From NCBI GenBank assembly GCA_029582265.1, contig CM055823.1, positions 15,698,060-15,762,059 of the forward strand: a stretch of DNA of 64,000 nucleotides. Reading direction: 5' to 3'. The notes beneath the pieces were generated by a model. It ran no database searches, had not been told where the DNA came from, and saw only the letters and a list, made by a program, of their open reading frames with translations. A program made the translations under genes and the position numbers. Positions within the stretch are counted from its first letter, which is position 1; each line of letters starts with the position of its first letter. The DNA is from Zoroaster sp. YZ-2022 (taxonomy: Eukaryota > Echinodermata > Asteroidea > Forcipulatida > Zoroasteridae). Of this stretch, positions 47,833 through 60,418 are shown piece after piece.

Positions 47833-50800
47833 AAGCTGTAATGTTTTTCTTATGGATCCTATTTTTCAGCAGAGGGCACCTGGAGGCACATCCCCCGTGA
47901 GCCCCCCACCTCTCAATATTAACTCAACTCCCCTGACCTTAATTTGACCTAGTTTTGTGCTCCAATCATTCCCAAGGTTTCATATGTGAAAATGGACGAT
48001 TTTATTCCATTTCAAATATTTATCGTTTTTGTTGTATTTATTTATTGTTTTTTGTTTTTTCCCCTCATGTATTTAATTATGGAACTCAAATCTTACTTCT
48101 TTTTTACAAAAAATGAGTGCATACAAATTAAGAATAATGAGCTCGGCAAATGAATTTGGTCAATATTTGATTTAGTAATGTGCTCCCATAATATATCAAG
48201 CAAGTGTTATAACCATGACTCGCCAACGCTTCAGTTGACTGAATCTCGCCGCATTTACGTAACTAACCTTCTGTATTATTCCTTATACTCAGTCGTGTGT
48301 CAATACAGTAATTATATGTCAATTTGCCAGTATTTACCGACCAAACAAAACAAAAATTAACCGACAAAATTTGCGCAGTCATTAAAAGGCATTTATATGC
48401 ATATCATACACAAATGAAATGGGAATGAACCTAAAATGTCTCACTTACCCAAAGTTGAACACCTCAGTCAAAAACATTCAACGAGGGAAGGGTGAGAAAT
48501 GTTGAGGGGCGCGGTACGCTTGAAAAATTAACCACAACTTAATTCGAACATTTTAATAATCACTCACGGGGGGGGGGGGGCTTGGGCTTTCAATTTAGAT
48601 AAGGGGAAAGCTACCACACCAACAGATTCGTGAATTAACCATGACATTTCCATTCAGACGTCTCCAATTCTTCACAATGTTCATCAACAAGGCCTAGCAA
48701 TGACATACCGTTACCTTTGAAGTTGCAGGACTTCGTCTTTTCAAACTCGACTTCTCCCATGGATAATTTTACTTTGCGTGCTCAACGATCCAAAACTCAC
48801 TATAATGTTTATGCACAGAAGTGCTTACATCATTCCCACAAACCTACAACCTTACATAGGTCCTCTATTTTATTTAACCTACTTCCTATGTTTATATAAT
48901 AAAAAAAAGATAAAACAAAATGAAAAAACGAACATGAATATTTTAAAATGATTGTTGAATTTGTATTTGAAATTATTTAAAATATGTATCGCCTGTGTGT
49001 GGTTTATTTTTGCTAGTTCACTGTTTTAACCGGAACAATGATTATATCCTTTTAGAAATGATAACAAATATTTTGACGTTGGTAGGGGGGGGGTCGTGTC
49101 TCCACCCGAGCACCAGGGTGTCACTACTCAAAATGCCTAAGAAAAGCACAAGGGCCTGTTAAAAAAGTGCCCTCTACTGCGCCAACCCTGAAAACAGAGA
49201 CACCACTTTCATGGGGTCACTTCATGAATACTTTGTTACATGTCCTTTTGAATTTTTCTAAGCTCAGGGAACCGAATTCTGGCGTAACATGCTTTAGGGG
49301 TGGGGATCGTTAGGGTTGTTTTACTTATTTCTTTAATAAAAATAGGAAAGGTAAATAACATCATTTTTTCTTGTTTTAAGAAATAATACTAACATTACAA
49401 TTTTTTGACCTTTTTAATTGTTCCTGTATATATCGTGAGAACGGTTAACACAAAATGGTACGTTTTGAATTTGTGTATTATGCAGTTTAAATCGGTCGAT
49501 ATATAGCAAAAACGATAAAGGAAAAAATGTATATAGTTCTTTCTTGTTTCTTTTATCCTGAACGCAGCAAAAACATATAAACAGAAAGACAGTATGTACA
49601 CGGACCGATACACGGACCGTTCCGACACGCCTTGGTCAAGGCTACTGTTGATGCCGAGAAGTGGGAGTGTTTTACCAATTAGTGAGGGCCGTGTCTGTCA
49701 TCCTGCAGTGTTTTAACGAACAGGAAGACTGTACATGATCTTTGTCTATAATAATGTTGGTTATTCCTACGGGGTACTTGAGACTGGCATCAGTGTTGAT
49801 TTGGTACAACCTGTGATGATCCTGAGACAGGCATGTTGTTTCTTTCTAAGCATCCAAGTTGATTGAGGCTTGTTGGCTGAACTATACATGCAGAACGAAG
49901 TGATGACAAAGAGAAATAGACTCTACAACGGTATGCCGCTCCTCTGTAGGTCTCCCAACTGTAGCTCATAGTCCATTGACTTATTTCAAGGTGTTTAATA
50001 AAGATTTGATCTACATGTTTTTACAGAAGTTGAGCTGGTAATACGTTTTACCGTGCCCAGATACCCAGATACGTCTGAGCTGTCTGGAAGTGTCCGCCCT
50101 CGAAAGGGGAAGGCCGAGGGAGTTGGTATTAAAACTTCTTTAAAAAACAGTCAATGTTGTATCAAACATGATGAAAACAACCAAGAACTCTTCTCTTCTT
50201 GACAATGGTAGGGAAAACAACTGATTGAACAAATGTCATGAAATGCCTGGAAGTACCTGCTCTAAATTCAATGACTGTGGGATCACTGCTATTTCCTATA
50301 ATGAGGTTGGGGAGAAATCCAAATTGGCCATGTAGCTGTTTTGTACGAAAACATATGTTTAATCTTTATGCAGAAAGATATTAAAGATAGGGAAAATTAA
50401 CTCAAATTAATAATAGGCGAGTATTTGCTGCTAAAAGAAGCAACACATTTGCATTACTAACAAGATAATAGGAAGAGTACCGATATTAAACAAATTACTG
50501 ATACTACACAATTTAAGAGTTTTTACCCCAACTGGTTGCTAAATGTATATCAGAGGCAGGCCTCTTTAAACCTGATGTTGATTTTTACTCTTGGACATTG
50601 TTCAATAAGTTTCTCAGCAATAAAAATGTAATCGAAATGGCTGCCCCTTTAAATTTAAGAATATTGGTAATATTATTTTGAGGCTTCAGGACCGTAAATA
50701 ACGAAGCATTAAATGTAAAATTTTTGTCCAAAATTGAAATCCAAATTGGCGGCCAAAACTGTCAATCAAACAACTGGCACTCTTAATATAGCATCAAATG

Positions 50801-50980
50801 TAAAATAATGTTTAAGGTGGTCCGAAAAAAATTAATAATTAGGGAAAATATGTCAAAAATGGCGGCCAAAGATGCCAATAAAAATGCCACTCTAACTCAG
50901 TACATCAAGATTGACAAAGCTAGATCGTAAATTCCATTTTGGCACGAACATAAAGCTGTCTAATCAGTCCAAGCTAGGGT

Positions 50981-51145
50981 GTGGTCAAATCAGTCATTTT
51001 GCATATGTGATCCGTTGTGTTATCTTTTCAACTTATCTTTAACCACACGTATCTTTCCTAATAAACTTAAGTTGGCTAGAGTTACACCGATCTATAAAAG
51101 TGGTGATCCTTGTGAATTGGTAACCAGAGGTTACCAAATTCTAAT
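50981..51145 (+). mobile_element. CR1/L2-like LINE fragment (RT start)
   Basis: It shares GTGTGGTCAAATCAGTCATTTT with 38790. It then encodes in changing frames FPNKLKLARVTPIYKSGDPC and EL, the conserved N-terminal RT block (KxAxVxPIYKSGD). A short relic at the end of block C, as the same family is at the start of block B. Confidence 0.65.
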
Positions 51146-51246
51146 ACTAATAAAATAGTACTAATTAAATCATCAACGGTTTCGAATATAATGCTTAGGC
51201 CTACACCATGGGCATTTTCATAGTAGTCCGTGGGCTACCACCACCC

Positions 51247-51605
51247 ACTCCCTCCTTGTGGATTTTTCAAGACAAATATTTTTGTAAACCTTGACCATAG
51301 AGCTATTGAAATCAGCTTGTCTGCAAATTGCCTATTGGTGTGTGAGGCTGTGAGGGCGCTTTTTCAAAATGGCCACCAAAATTCCAGTAATCGACCGTGC
51401 CACATAGGGGGACTTTTTATTTTTTAATGCCCCCCCCCCCGGGGATTTTTCAAAACAATTATTTTTGTAAACCTTTACCATAGAGCTATTGAAGTCAGGT
51501 TGTCTGGAAATTGCCTGTTAATCGGTGAGGCTGTGAGGGTGCTTTTTCAAAATGGCCGCAAAAATCTTGGTAATCGACCATGCCACATAGGAGGACTTTT
51601 TATTT
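51247..51605. repeat. Two-copy tandem repeat, unit about 177 bp
   Basis: Both units contain GGATTTTTCAA, ATTTTTGTAAACCTT, CCATAGAGCTATTGAA, GTGAGGCTGTGAGGG, GCTTTTTCAAAATGGCC, GTAATCGACC and TGCCACATAGG then GGACTTTTTATT. A run of C (51429-51438) marks the junction. Noncoding. Confidence 0.85.
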
Positions 51606-51739
51606 GTTACTGCCACCTATAAATATACATTGGCAAAATGTTCTCACCCGTCTGAAATGCTTAAACTACCTCAAAAAAAAACTTCCAAGGACAGCTAGCT
51701 CTTTTAGAACTTATGTCAAAATTATAATAAAACTATTTC

Positions 51740-52910
51740 TAATAGCGTCTTCACAGTGTCACGGATCTGTTCATCCAAATCCTGCATCCTGTATTTCTTC
51801 CTTTCACGTTTGTTCCTGTCCTATGAGCCTCTATCATTTCAAAATTTTCTGAAGCCAACGCAGCCCTGATAGCTTCCTCTAAAGTTGATGTATTGGTTCT
51901 GAAGATACCCTCACGGATCGACTAGCTAGCATTCGCATCTGAAAAATGACCTCGCGCAAACCGGTCTCTGAAAACTCGGGGTATGCTAATGCTGTCAGTT
52001 CACTGATCGCCTGACCCAGATCCTGAATGGTCTGTTTCGCACCTTGTCTGTGATTCCTCTGTCTGGGTCCAACGCAAGCATTCAGCAAGTCAAGCAACTC
52101 CTATATTGTTTTCTTTTTCCATCCTCTCCTCGATTAAGTAGCACCTTTAGTGTCTGGCCCTTGAGGCTCGCATGAGAAAAATGCAGCCGCCTCCTCGTCG
52201 TCCCATCATTGGCGATTTACAGGATTCAAAGTGTTCCAGGTACAGGTAGTCTTCCCAGGGCTCCTTCCCCTTTAAATTGGTCTGGTACAATGTGGGGTCG
52301 TCCCGACTTCGTTAATTTCTCTGCAATTTGTTGCTTGTTTGCAACAGACACCTCTTTCCCGAGGATTCCCTGAACATCCTCGAAGGCTTTAGTGACCTTC
52401 GTTTCTTTTTCACTATCCTCAGCAGTTCCTTCCTCACGCACAGGAGAGTCCTTCGTTAGAGGTTTTGTATCCTCCTCAACCGCAGTCGACTGCGACTGTG
52501 GCATCCACGTCCTGTTCTTTTTCAAAATTCACGTAGGAGGGGTCCAAGGGACTCCATCAGTACCTGGTGCCGGAGTACAAGGTAATGAGCCATAAGGCTC
52601 GAGGCGCCCAGAGTCCACCCTGATTTTATCTGCTGAGTCTCCATCATCTATTGGTCTACGTCCATCATCGGAAGTTAGCCTCCTTTGGCTTCTAGTCTAG
52701 TTAGTCTCTGCTGTAGCCTGTGGATTTACAGCTCTTGTTCGAGAACCTTAACTCCTAGTCTCAGCTCTTCATTCTAGAATGCTGAAATAAACGCTGTAAT
52801 TGGTCTTCTTTTCCTTGCATCTCCATTCGTAGGAAATGAACCTCTTCTTCAAAATCAGCACTATCACGGTTTTTAGCGGTGTCGATCTCTTTTGTGTCCT
52901 CCTTGTTCAT
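51740..52910 (-). pseudogene. Ty3/Gypsy-like gag remnant
   Basis: Minus-strand pieces, in order: a start with MNKEDTKEIDTAKNRDSADF and a coiled-coil-like charged stretch; VPDQFKG then, one frame over, PWEDYLYLEHFESC; then AKQTIQDLGQAISELTALAY, a PEFSETGLREV segment, and STLEEAIRAALASENFE. This series (PWxDYLxHFExC, then LAYP, then LxEAixxAxxxE) is the capsid region of animal Ty3/Gypsy Gag, the structural protein of the retrotransposon particle. Several frameshifts and stops break it, and no protease, RT or integrase follows. It lies just inside the LTR at 52976-53293. Confidence 0.65.
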
Positions 52911-52975
52911 GTCGAGGCTACTGATGAGTTGTCCCTTTTTGATTTTGTTAGATTATGTTAGATTATGTCACCATT

Positions 52976-53293
52976 TGTGACGGATTTACCAAATACCCCG
53001 GACTGATGATAATTCCCCGGTGGTCATCCAGTTGAGTGTGGTACTCCCTTCAGAAGAACCAAGACTGATGATGTAGGCCTGTTTCTTTCATTGGCCCACG
53101 CTCGATTCGAGGTGGTGCACACTTACTGTAGCCTCCTGTACTGGAGCAAGCACTTGCACGTCCGTCTCAGACGAGATCCAACCAGCAACTGGCGTTCACT
53201 CATGCGCACATTGCATGCCAACAGCACCAAATACTCCACCGCCCTCCTTAGTTCGCCCTCGCCATGCGCAAGCCATAGCTCATTTGCGTTACA
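52976..53293 (-). mobile_element. Probable LTR of the Gypsy-like element
   Basis: Read on the minus strand it begins TGTAACGCAAATGAGCTATG and ends CCGTCACA (TG...CA, 318 bp). It is followed directly by AATGGTGACATAATC, a position and wording suitable for a primer-binding site, and then the gag start at 52910. The matching 3' LTR was not found in the window, so the element is truncated. Confidence 0.55.
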
Positions 53294-53639
53294 TTATTAT
53301 GTTGTGTTTTTGTGTATTTTTTAGAGGAGGGGCGGGGTGCAGGAGGTGAGCAGGGAGGGAGGCCGAGGGTAAGGGAGGACCTTAAATACCAATGTATTCC
53401 TCCTGATCATTTCCCAGATACTCAATCCATCATGGGGAGACACATAGAGCTGAACTACATACATGTGATGTGCGTTGGGGATATTTTAGGGGGTAAATTT
53501 GACCCCGCCCCAATCCTTAACCCACCAGTATTTTTTGCAGACAATCAGATATTGCAATGGCATACAATAGGTTGCCCCAAAAAAGTAGTCTCCGAAAATC
53601 CCCCGGGGGGAGAGTTTCAGTCTGTAGCCCATGGACTAT

Positions 53640-54340
53640 AGACTTGTCTAAAGCTTTCGATACAATTAATCATAACATTTATATTAAACAAATACGTGCA
53701 TTAGGGTATACGAGGTATAACGCATAACTGGTTTTGTAGTTACTTTATCTAATCGTTCAGTCAGTGTTCCAAATACATGAACGTTACTTTTTATTTATTA
53801 TGTATATCAATGACAATCTTTCCATCAGTTTCTTTTTTGTTTATGCTAATGATACTAATATTTTGTGCTGTAACAACAACCTGCGTTCTGTGACGACGCT
53901 AGTACCCACTTGTCAAATGTTTGTAACTGGTTTAAAGCTAATCGATTGTCGTTAAATCTTAAGAAATACAGCTACGTGATCTTTTGTAATAAAACCAAAA
54001 ATATGTGATGTTTATAATCTAAAGATTTCCAATCAACAGATTTGGAAAGTTGACTTCATACAAATTCTTGGTGTTAACATTGACAGCCACCTCATTATAG
54101 GAAACATCACATTAATGAATCTTATAAAAACAATTCCAAATCAACTGGAATTAATTCCAGACTTAAATCTGTGTTTTTTTCCTGACAAGGTCTTGCGTAC
54201 ACTTTATTACTCACTTACACTAGTACATTATCCATCTTATTGTAATATTGTTTGGGGGAATACTTCTCCCAGTAACTTGTATAAAATAAAAATGGCGAAC
54301 AGGAAGTACGAACTTCATCTAATTTGTTTGCAGTGAGACG
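53640..54340 (+). pseudogene. CR1/L2-like LINE reverse transcriptase fragment
   Basis: LSKAFDTINHNIYIKQIRAL (motif A) is followed by stops, FFFVYANDTNILCCNNNL (motif C, with the first catalytic Asp changed to Asn), and after a shift VDFIQILGVNIDSHL and FFPDKVLRTLYYSLTLVHYP then SYCNIVWG. Inactive. A second partial copy of 54000-54240 follows at 54590-54860. Confidence 0.75.
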
Positions 54341-54589
54341 TAACTTCATTCAAGATAAAGCAATAGTTTGATGCTGCGTGATTGAAATTCATGTTATGAA
54401 TACTTATAAGGTATCGAGATTTTGTAGACCATTAAGTGGTCCTGGAGATAATTCACTGATTTTGTTGTTAGTCAGCCATCTAAGATGGGAAAAAATACAG
54501 GGTTAAAACAAACACATTAAAGCCCGTTAATATGAAGATTTTCCCGAAAGCATATTTGGTGAAATATTAGTAATTGGTCAAAAATGATG

Positions 54590-54860
54590 AAAAATATATG
54601 ATGTTTTGTAATTAAAAATAACAAATGTGATGTTTATAATCTAAAAAATACAATTTCCAATCAACAGATTCCGAAAGTTGATTTCACAAAATTCTTTTGT
54701 GTTTACATTGACTGCCACCTCACTTGGAAACCTCACATAAATGAAAAAAATTACAAATCAATTTGAATCATTTCCAGGCTTAAATCTGTGTTTTTTCATG
54801 ACAAGGTCATGCGTATACTTGATTGCTCACTCATACTAGTACCTTATCTATAATTTTGTT
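54590..54860 (+). pseudogene. Second partial LINE RT copy
   Basis: This aligns with 54000-54260: GTGATGTTTATAATCTAAA, TTCCAATCAACAGATT, ACTGCCACCTCACTTGG, TTCCAGGCTTAAATCTGTG. It has its own indels. It abuts block D at about 54865, just as LINE pieces abut block B and end block C. Confidence 0.65.
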
Positions 54861-54864
54861 TGGA

Positions 54865-57800
54865 ATACTACCCTCCATGTCCAAGTGTTATAGTATAGGA
54901 CAAGTTATTTATTTTTGAAAAACAAAATATCAAAATATTCTAATTACATAAAACCATCATATATAAGTGATGAATGATCTTTGGTTTTAATTTAGATATG
55001 CATTAAATAAATGATCTGTACAAAATTAATGTTGCTGCTATTACGTATAGGGTTAAAACATTAAAGCCCGTCGTTTTCTTATCTAATGTTCCTAGAATTT
55101 CCTTAAATCGGTCAAATACTATCTTAAATTTTGCCAGCAGTTCATTATATAGAAAACGGAATTTCAATAGACAATATTAGACGTTCATCAACATTCTTTA
55201 AAACATTTGTTGGCACACTGGCTACTATTGACAAAATCGATATAGAGTGACGAGTTTATTTAATTTTTTTCAAAACAAAAGACCACATTTCCACTACTAC
55301 GGGTATGATTATCTTTTTGATTAAAGATTTCACGAATTAAACAAAATGATCGTTGATATTTGTCTATATAGCTCATAGTAAATTTACGTTAATTAGAAAA
55401 TAGTCAGCATGTACATGTATATACATTTTTCGTTCGGAAAACATAAACTTCAATTTTGTTTGGACGTCAGATGTCAATTAAATAACAAACAATACTTGTG
55501 GCTGGTTACTGCTTGATTGAAATTTAACTTATGTTGTTGTTGTCTAACCACCGGCGGCGGAAGCGGGGGAGGGGGGGGGGGCAAGAGAGAGCTTGCCCCT
55601 CCCTACTCCGACCTCTTTTGAAAAACAGTTAATAATTCTCTAAAACTAACTCCGAATTTCTATTAAAAAAACTGTAAAAAATTCACTGAAATGTTTCAAA
55701 ATTTCCCAAACATTTTTCCAAAATGGTTTAAAATTGTTCAAAATTTTCGGGCCGAGAATGTCCACGGTACACTCACGTGCATGCATTTCTTATACACATG
55801 AATTTATGACTTTATTTTTCTTAAAACAATCCTCCCCAGCCGTGAATTACTATATTATACAGAAAGGCTTTCCTTCTGAATTAATTTTGTAGTTAAACAA
55901 AAATAATACAAAAATTGATGCAGACATTATTTTAAAATGTTGACTAAACCTAGTCTCGATGCCGATACGACCATAGAGAAAGGACCACGGTCCTTTCTCT
56001 GATGACCACATGGAAAGCAAGCGTTCTAACCACTTGACTACCATGTCACTCAAATTTGAAAATAGATTTCTAAGTCAATGACGAAGTATGCTGCAGATGA
56101 AAATCGCTTCCAGGCCCGCTACGCCGTTGTGGCTTCGTGCTGTGGCTTCGTGCTGTGCTCTCACCTGATTCCATTCCCTAATGTTCACGATGGTCTTTAG
56201 CCAAATAGGAATCTAAATTATTACCGATACTTTCCAAAATTAGATTAATCTTTATTGCATGATTTTTTTTACACTGATGAGAACATTTTCAGAAGTTATT
56301 TAATTTCTGCACAAATTTGTGTTTTATACAAAATATGTCGTAAAAATGTTTTCATGTACCACGTGCGCCTAATGCATAGGGATTTACACTAGCCCAAATG
56401 TGGATTCCGTCTCGATAGATCTTGTGCACCTAATTCGTTGTTGAAAAAAAACGAAAACCCTATTATAGGCCTACACGTGTTTACCAAAAGCATAAACGAA
56501 AAAAGCAACAACGAAATCTAGGGACATCCCTTTAAGCAACACAAAAGTGTACTAACTGTAGAGTTGCACAGACATGTGACCGGCCAATGAGTAGTCTTCC
56601 GTCAAGGCTCACGAGGAATGATGGTTGGTCTTAATATTTGGAAAGTGTCGTATTGCTTACGAAAGAGATCGGAGTCGTAATGTTTGTTCTGGGGAGGGGA
56701 TTCCAATTCAAATGGCTGTACGTGGACGACCATCGCCCCACACTTTTTTGGTTACAGACCCTATAGTTACTGTAGGTACATAAATGGTTACAAGCCCTAA
56801 TGTTTTTCTTATGGATCCTATTTTTCAGCAGGAGGCACCTGGAGGCACATCCCCCATGAGGCACATCCCCCATCTCAATATTAACTCAACTCCCCTGACC
56901 TTAATTTGACCTAGCTTTGTGCTCCAATCATTCCCGAGGTTTCAAATGAATTTTTTTTGTGATTTTATGCCATTTTCAAATATTTATTGTTAATTTTATG
57001 ATACCAATATGAATTTTATGATATTTTTAGGTTCTTTTCTATGTCAATATAAAAACTACAATTCAAATATAAAATTAAATAAAGAGTGATGTCAAATATT
57101 TTATTTTTATTTTCTGTGCATACTCCACAGGCCCGTTCAGTTGATCCAATCCCAAAGGAAACCACCCTCTACACTACATACAGGCAAGCATCCATTTTGG
57201 GAAAAGGGCCCTATACGCTTTGAAGCAAATTAGGACCAGAGTATCCCAAATACTCACTTGGAAATCATGATATTGGACCATTTTTACAAAGTCCCTCGGG
57301 TATTTAATTATGGAACTCAAATCTTTCTTTATTACAAAAATTGACGGCATACAAATCGAAAGACAAATTAGCTCGGCAAATGAATTTAGTCAATATTTTA
57401 TTTAGTAATGTGCACCCATAATACACCTAGCAAGTGTTACAACCATGACTCGCCAACGCTTCAGTTGACTAAAACTCGCCGCATTTACGTAATTGTTCTT
57501 CTCTGTATTATTCCTTATTCCGTCATGTGTCAAGACGGTAAATATATGTCCATTTGTCAGTATTTCCAGAGTTTGTGTAAGGAGGGACAAACAAACTTTT
57601 TGGAGAAATTTACCGAACAATACAAAAATGAAACGACCAAATTTGTGCAGTCATTAAAGAAAGGCAATTATATGCATAGCATACACAAATGAAATGGGAG
57701 TGGGCCTAAAATGTCTCACTTCACCAAAGTTGAACACCTCAGTGAACAACATTCAACGAGGGGGTTGGAAAGCATGAGAAATGTTGAGGTGTAGGGGTAG

Positions 57801-58990
57801 GTGTGAGAAATGTTGAGGGGCGCAGTACGCGTTTAGAAATACCTGACACTTATTTTGAACATGTTAAACAATTCAGAGAAGGGCCAAGCTACAACACCAA
57901 TAAATTCGTGAATTAACCATGAAATTTCCATTCAGACGTCTCCAATTCTTCACAATGTCCATGAACAAGGCCTAGCAATGATAAACCGTTACCCTTGAAG
58001 TTGCAGGACTTCATCATTTCAAACCTAACTTCTCCCATGGATAATTTTATTTTGTGTGCTCAACGGTCAGATCCAAAACTCCCTTTAATGTATATACACA
58101 GAAATGCTTACATCATTCCCACAAACCTCATATCAACCCTACATATTTTATTTCACCTAATCATAACCTACTTCCTATGTTTACATAGGGAAAACAACGA
58201 TCTTGATCGGGTAACTCAGTTGTTTTGTATAAAATAAAAGATTTAAGATGTCAATATTGTGCTTTTCAATTTTGACGAACATAGGTAGGGAAAACAACTG
58301 ATTGAATCAATATTGTCATAAAATACCTGGAAGGACATGCTCTAAATTCAATGAATGTGGGAACACCGTGGACTATTTCCTATGAGGTTGGGGAGAAATC
58401 CGAATTGGCCATGAAGCTATTTTGTACGAAAACATAATGTCTATACCTTCGTGTTTAATCTTCATGCAGAAAGATATTAAAGATGGGGAAAATTAACTCA
58501 AACTAATAATAGGCGAGTATTTGCTGCTAAAAGAAACAATACATTTACATTACTAACAAGATAATAGGAAGAGTAGCGATATTAAACACAATACTGATAC
58601 TGTACAATTTAAGAGTTTTTACCCAAAAAATTACATAAACTGGTTGCTGCATGTATACCAAAGACAGGCCTCTTCAAATCTGATGTTAACTTTTACTCTT
58701 GGACATTGTATAATAAGTTTGTCAGCAATAAAAATGTAATCGAAACAGCTGCCCCTTTAATTTCAAGAATATTATTAGTAATATTTTTTTGAGGTTTCAA
58801 GACCCTAAAATAATAACGTAGCATTAAATGTAAAATCTATGTCCAAAATTGAAATCCAAACTGGCGGCCAAAGCTACCAATCAAACAAATGGCACTTTCA
58901 AATGTAAAATAACAATGTTTAAGGTGGTCCTAAAAAAATGAATAATTGGGGAAAATATGTCCAAAATGGCGGTCGAAGATGCCAATACAA
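54865..58990. repeat. Large dispersed repeat block D
   Basis: It starts with AATACTACCCTCCATGT, matching 24488 and 39548. The order is: A/B-like start, a C-like segment with poly-G (55565), CCACGGTACACTCAC, a tRNA-like relic, the ACGATGG-type region (decayed), 57290-57690 (C-like, with extra sequence), GAAATGGGAGTGGGCCTAAAATG, then a C/B-like 3' part ending in GGCGGTCGAAGATGCCAATA. About 4.1 kb. No domain. Confidence 0.8.
55950..56048 (-). mobile_element. tRNA-like relic in block D with inserted 26-bp palindrome
   Basis: The minus strand has CATGGTAGTCAAGTGGTTAG then AACGCTTGCTTTCCATGTGG, interrupted by AGAGAAAGGACC-GT-GGTCCTTTCTCT, then TCGTATCGGCATCGAGACTA. The palindrome sits right after the anticodon-like arm and is absent from blocks A, B and C. 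Confidence 0.5.
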
Positions 58991-59019
58991 AATGCCACTA
59001 TAACAGTAGTTGCATATCG

Positions 59020-60285
59020 AATGTAGGTCGAAAAGTGGACATCTGCTTTTCAGCTTTCAAAATAATGAAAAAGAAGATTGAACGTTGTTGGCTTGTGTAT
59101 TTTTCGGCTTTTCTGCTTTTTAATTTCTTCAACCTAAAAAGTAGATTGAACATTTTTAGTAACATCAATTTTTCTACTTTTCTGCTTTTCAGTTTCAAGA
59201 ACAGATTTTACTTGTTCACCTACACCGGTGGTAAAAAAAAAAGTGGACATCTGCTTTTCTGGCTTCCTACAACCCAAAAAGAAGATCGAACGTTTTGGAC
59301 AAATCAATTTTTCTACTTTTATACTAGCCGAAAAGCAGATTAGACGTTTAGTCACACAGTGGCCTAAAAGTGGACATCTGCTTTTCTGGTTTCCCACAAC
59401 CAGAAAAGTAGAACGAACATTTTGGACAGATCCATTTTTCTGCTTTCCTGCTTCCCAAAAAGCGGATCGAACGTTTTCTCAACAGTGGCCTAAAAGTGGA
59501 CAAGTCTGCTTTGCGCTTAAGACTCCCCTATCCACAAAATAATATACTAATCTTTTTTGTAGTTATAATCTGACACAAAAATTCTCACATGAATTGTACC
59601 ACTGGCACTAGGCGGAAACGGTGAAAGAATCAAATTCACCGAAAGAACTGAAATTTTGTAAAAGTGCAAGAAAAGGCCTAGTACATTAACATTCCTCCCC
59701 GCACTTCTTTGAACAGAACGCGCCTACCTGGCGACTACGGCGGACATGTATTGTGACGGTAGGATTAGTCCATTATTAAGGGAGTAGATTTATCAAATCA
59801 TTCAATCTGCTTTTCTTCAAACACAAAGCAGACTTGTCCACTTCTATGCCACTGTTGAGTCCGCTTTTTGGGAAGCAGCAAAGCAGAAAATTTGTCCAAA
59901 ACGTTCGTTCTACTTTTCGGGTTGTGGAAAACCAGAAAAGCAGATGTCCACTTTTAGGCCACTGTGTGACTAAACGTCTAATCTGCTTTTCGGGAAGCAG
60001 AAAAGCAGAAAAATGGATTTGTTGAAAGCGTTCAATCTGCTTTTCTGGTTGTAGGAAACTAGAAAGGCAGATGTCCACTTTTTGACCGCCAGTGTATTAG
60101 GTGAAAAAGTAAAATCTGCTTTTCGTGAAACTGAAAAGCAGAAAAGTAGAAAAATTGATGTTACCAAAAACTTTTAGGTGGAAGAAAAGCAGAAAAGTAG
60201 AAAAATGCACTAGCGAACCACGTTCAATCTGCTTTTTCATTATTTAGAAAGCTGAAAAGCAGATGTCCACTTTTCGACCTCCATA
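59020..60285. mobile_element. Foldback-type element with about 500-bp repetitive inverted arms
   Basis: The left arm (59020-59520) and right arm (about 59800-60285) are inverse copies. Outer ends are AGGTCGAAAAGTGGACATCT on the left and its inverse at the right. Each arm holds about four units of 110-140 bp built from AAGTGGACATCTGCTTTTC, ACAACCxGAAAAGxAGA, GAACGTTTTGGACAxATC and its partial inverse GAAAAGCAGATTxGACG. The 280-bp centre is unrelated and unique. ATATCG flanks both sides (59014-59019 and 60286-60291). Long, internally repetitive inverted termini define Foldback-like transposons. ORFs through the arms are repeat readthrough. Autonomy would need a transposase elsewhere. Confidence 0.9.
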
Positions 60286-60418
60286 ATATCGCTGTGTTCA
60301 TTACAATAGTATTTTACTGTATTTTGAGCAGTTCCACTTAAGTTGAATGTGATCATACGAAATGATAATACGTCCCCTTAGATCTTAAATTTAAAGAAGA
60401 AAGAACATTGATACTTAC

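Larger units (their letters stand above)
46531..50980. repeat. Large dispersed repeat block C
   Basis: Entry segment 46560-46768 (CTAACCACCGG, poly-G, TTTCCAAAATGG, TTTTCGGGCCGAGAATG) is shared only with block D. From CCACGGTACACTCACCTACA (46770) it follows A and B, then 48170-48360 follows D, then the B-like tail. The mosaic order shows recombination or differential deletion among copies. No protein domain. Confidence 0.8.

Noticed and set aside
47510..47947. 145-aa ORF with octapeptide repeat
   Set aside because: Generated by a 24-bp minisatellite expanded only in this block; the equivalent region in three related blocks is not coding.
58957..60167. ORFs of 65-128 codons in the foldback arms
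   Set aside because: They translate the repeated units in different frames and both strands, with mirror-image products. There is no independent coding evidence.
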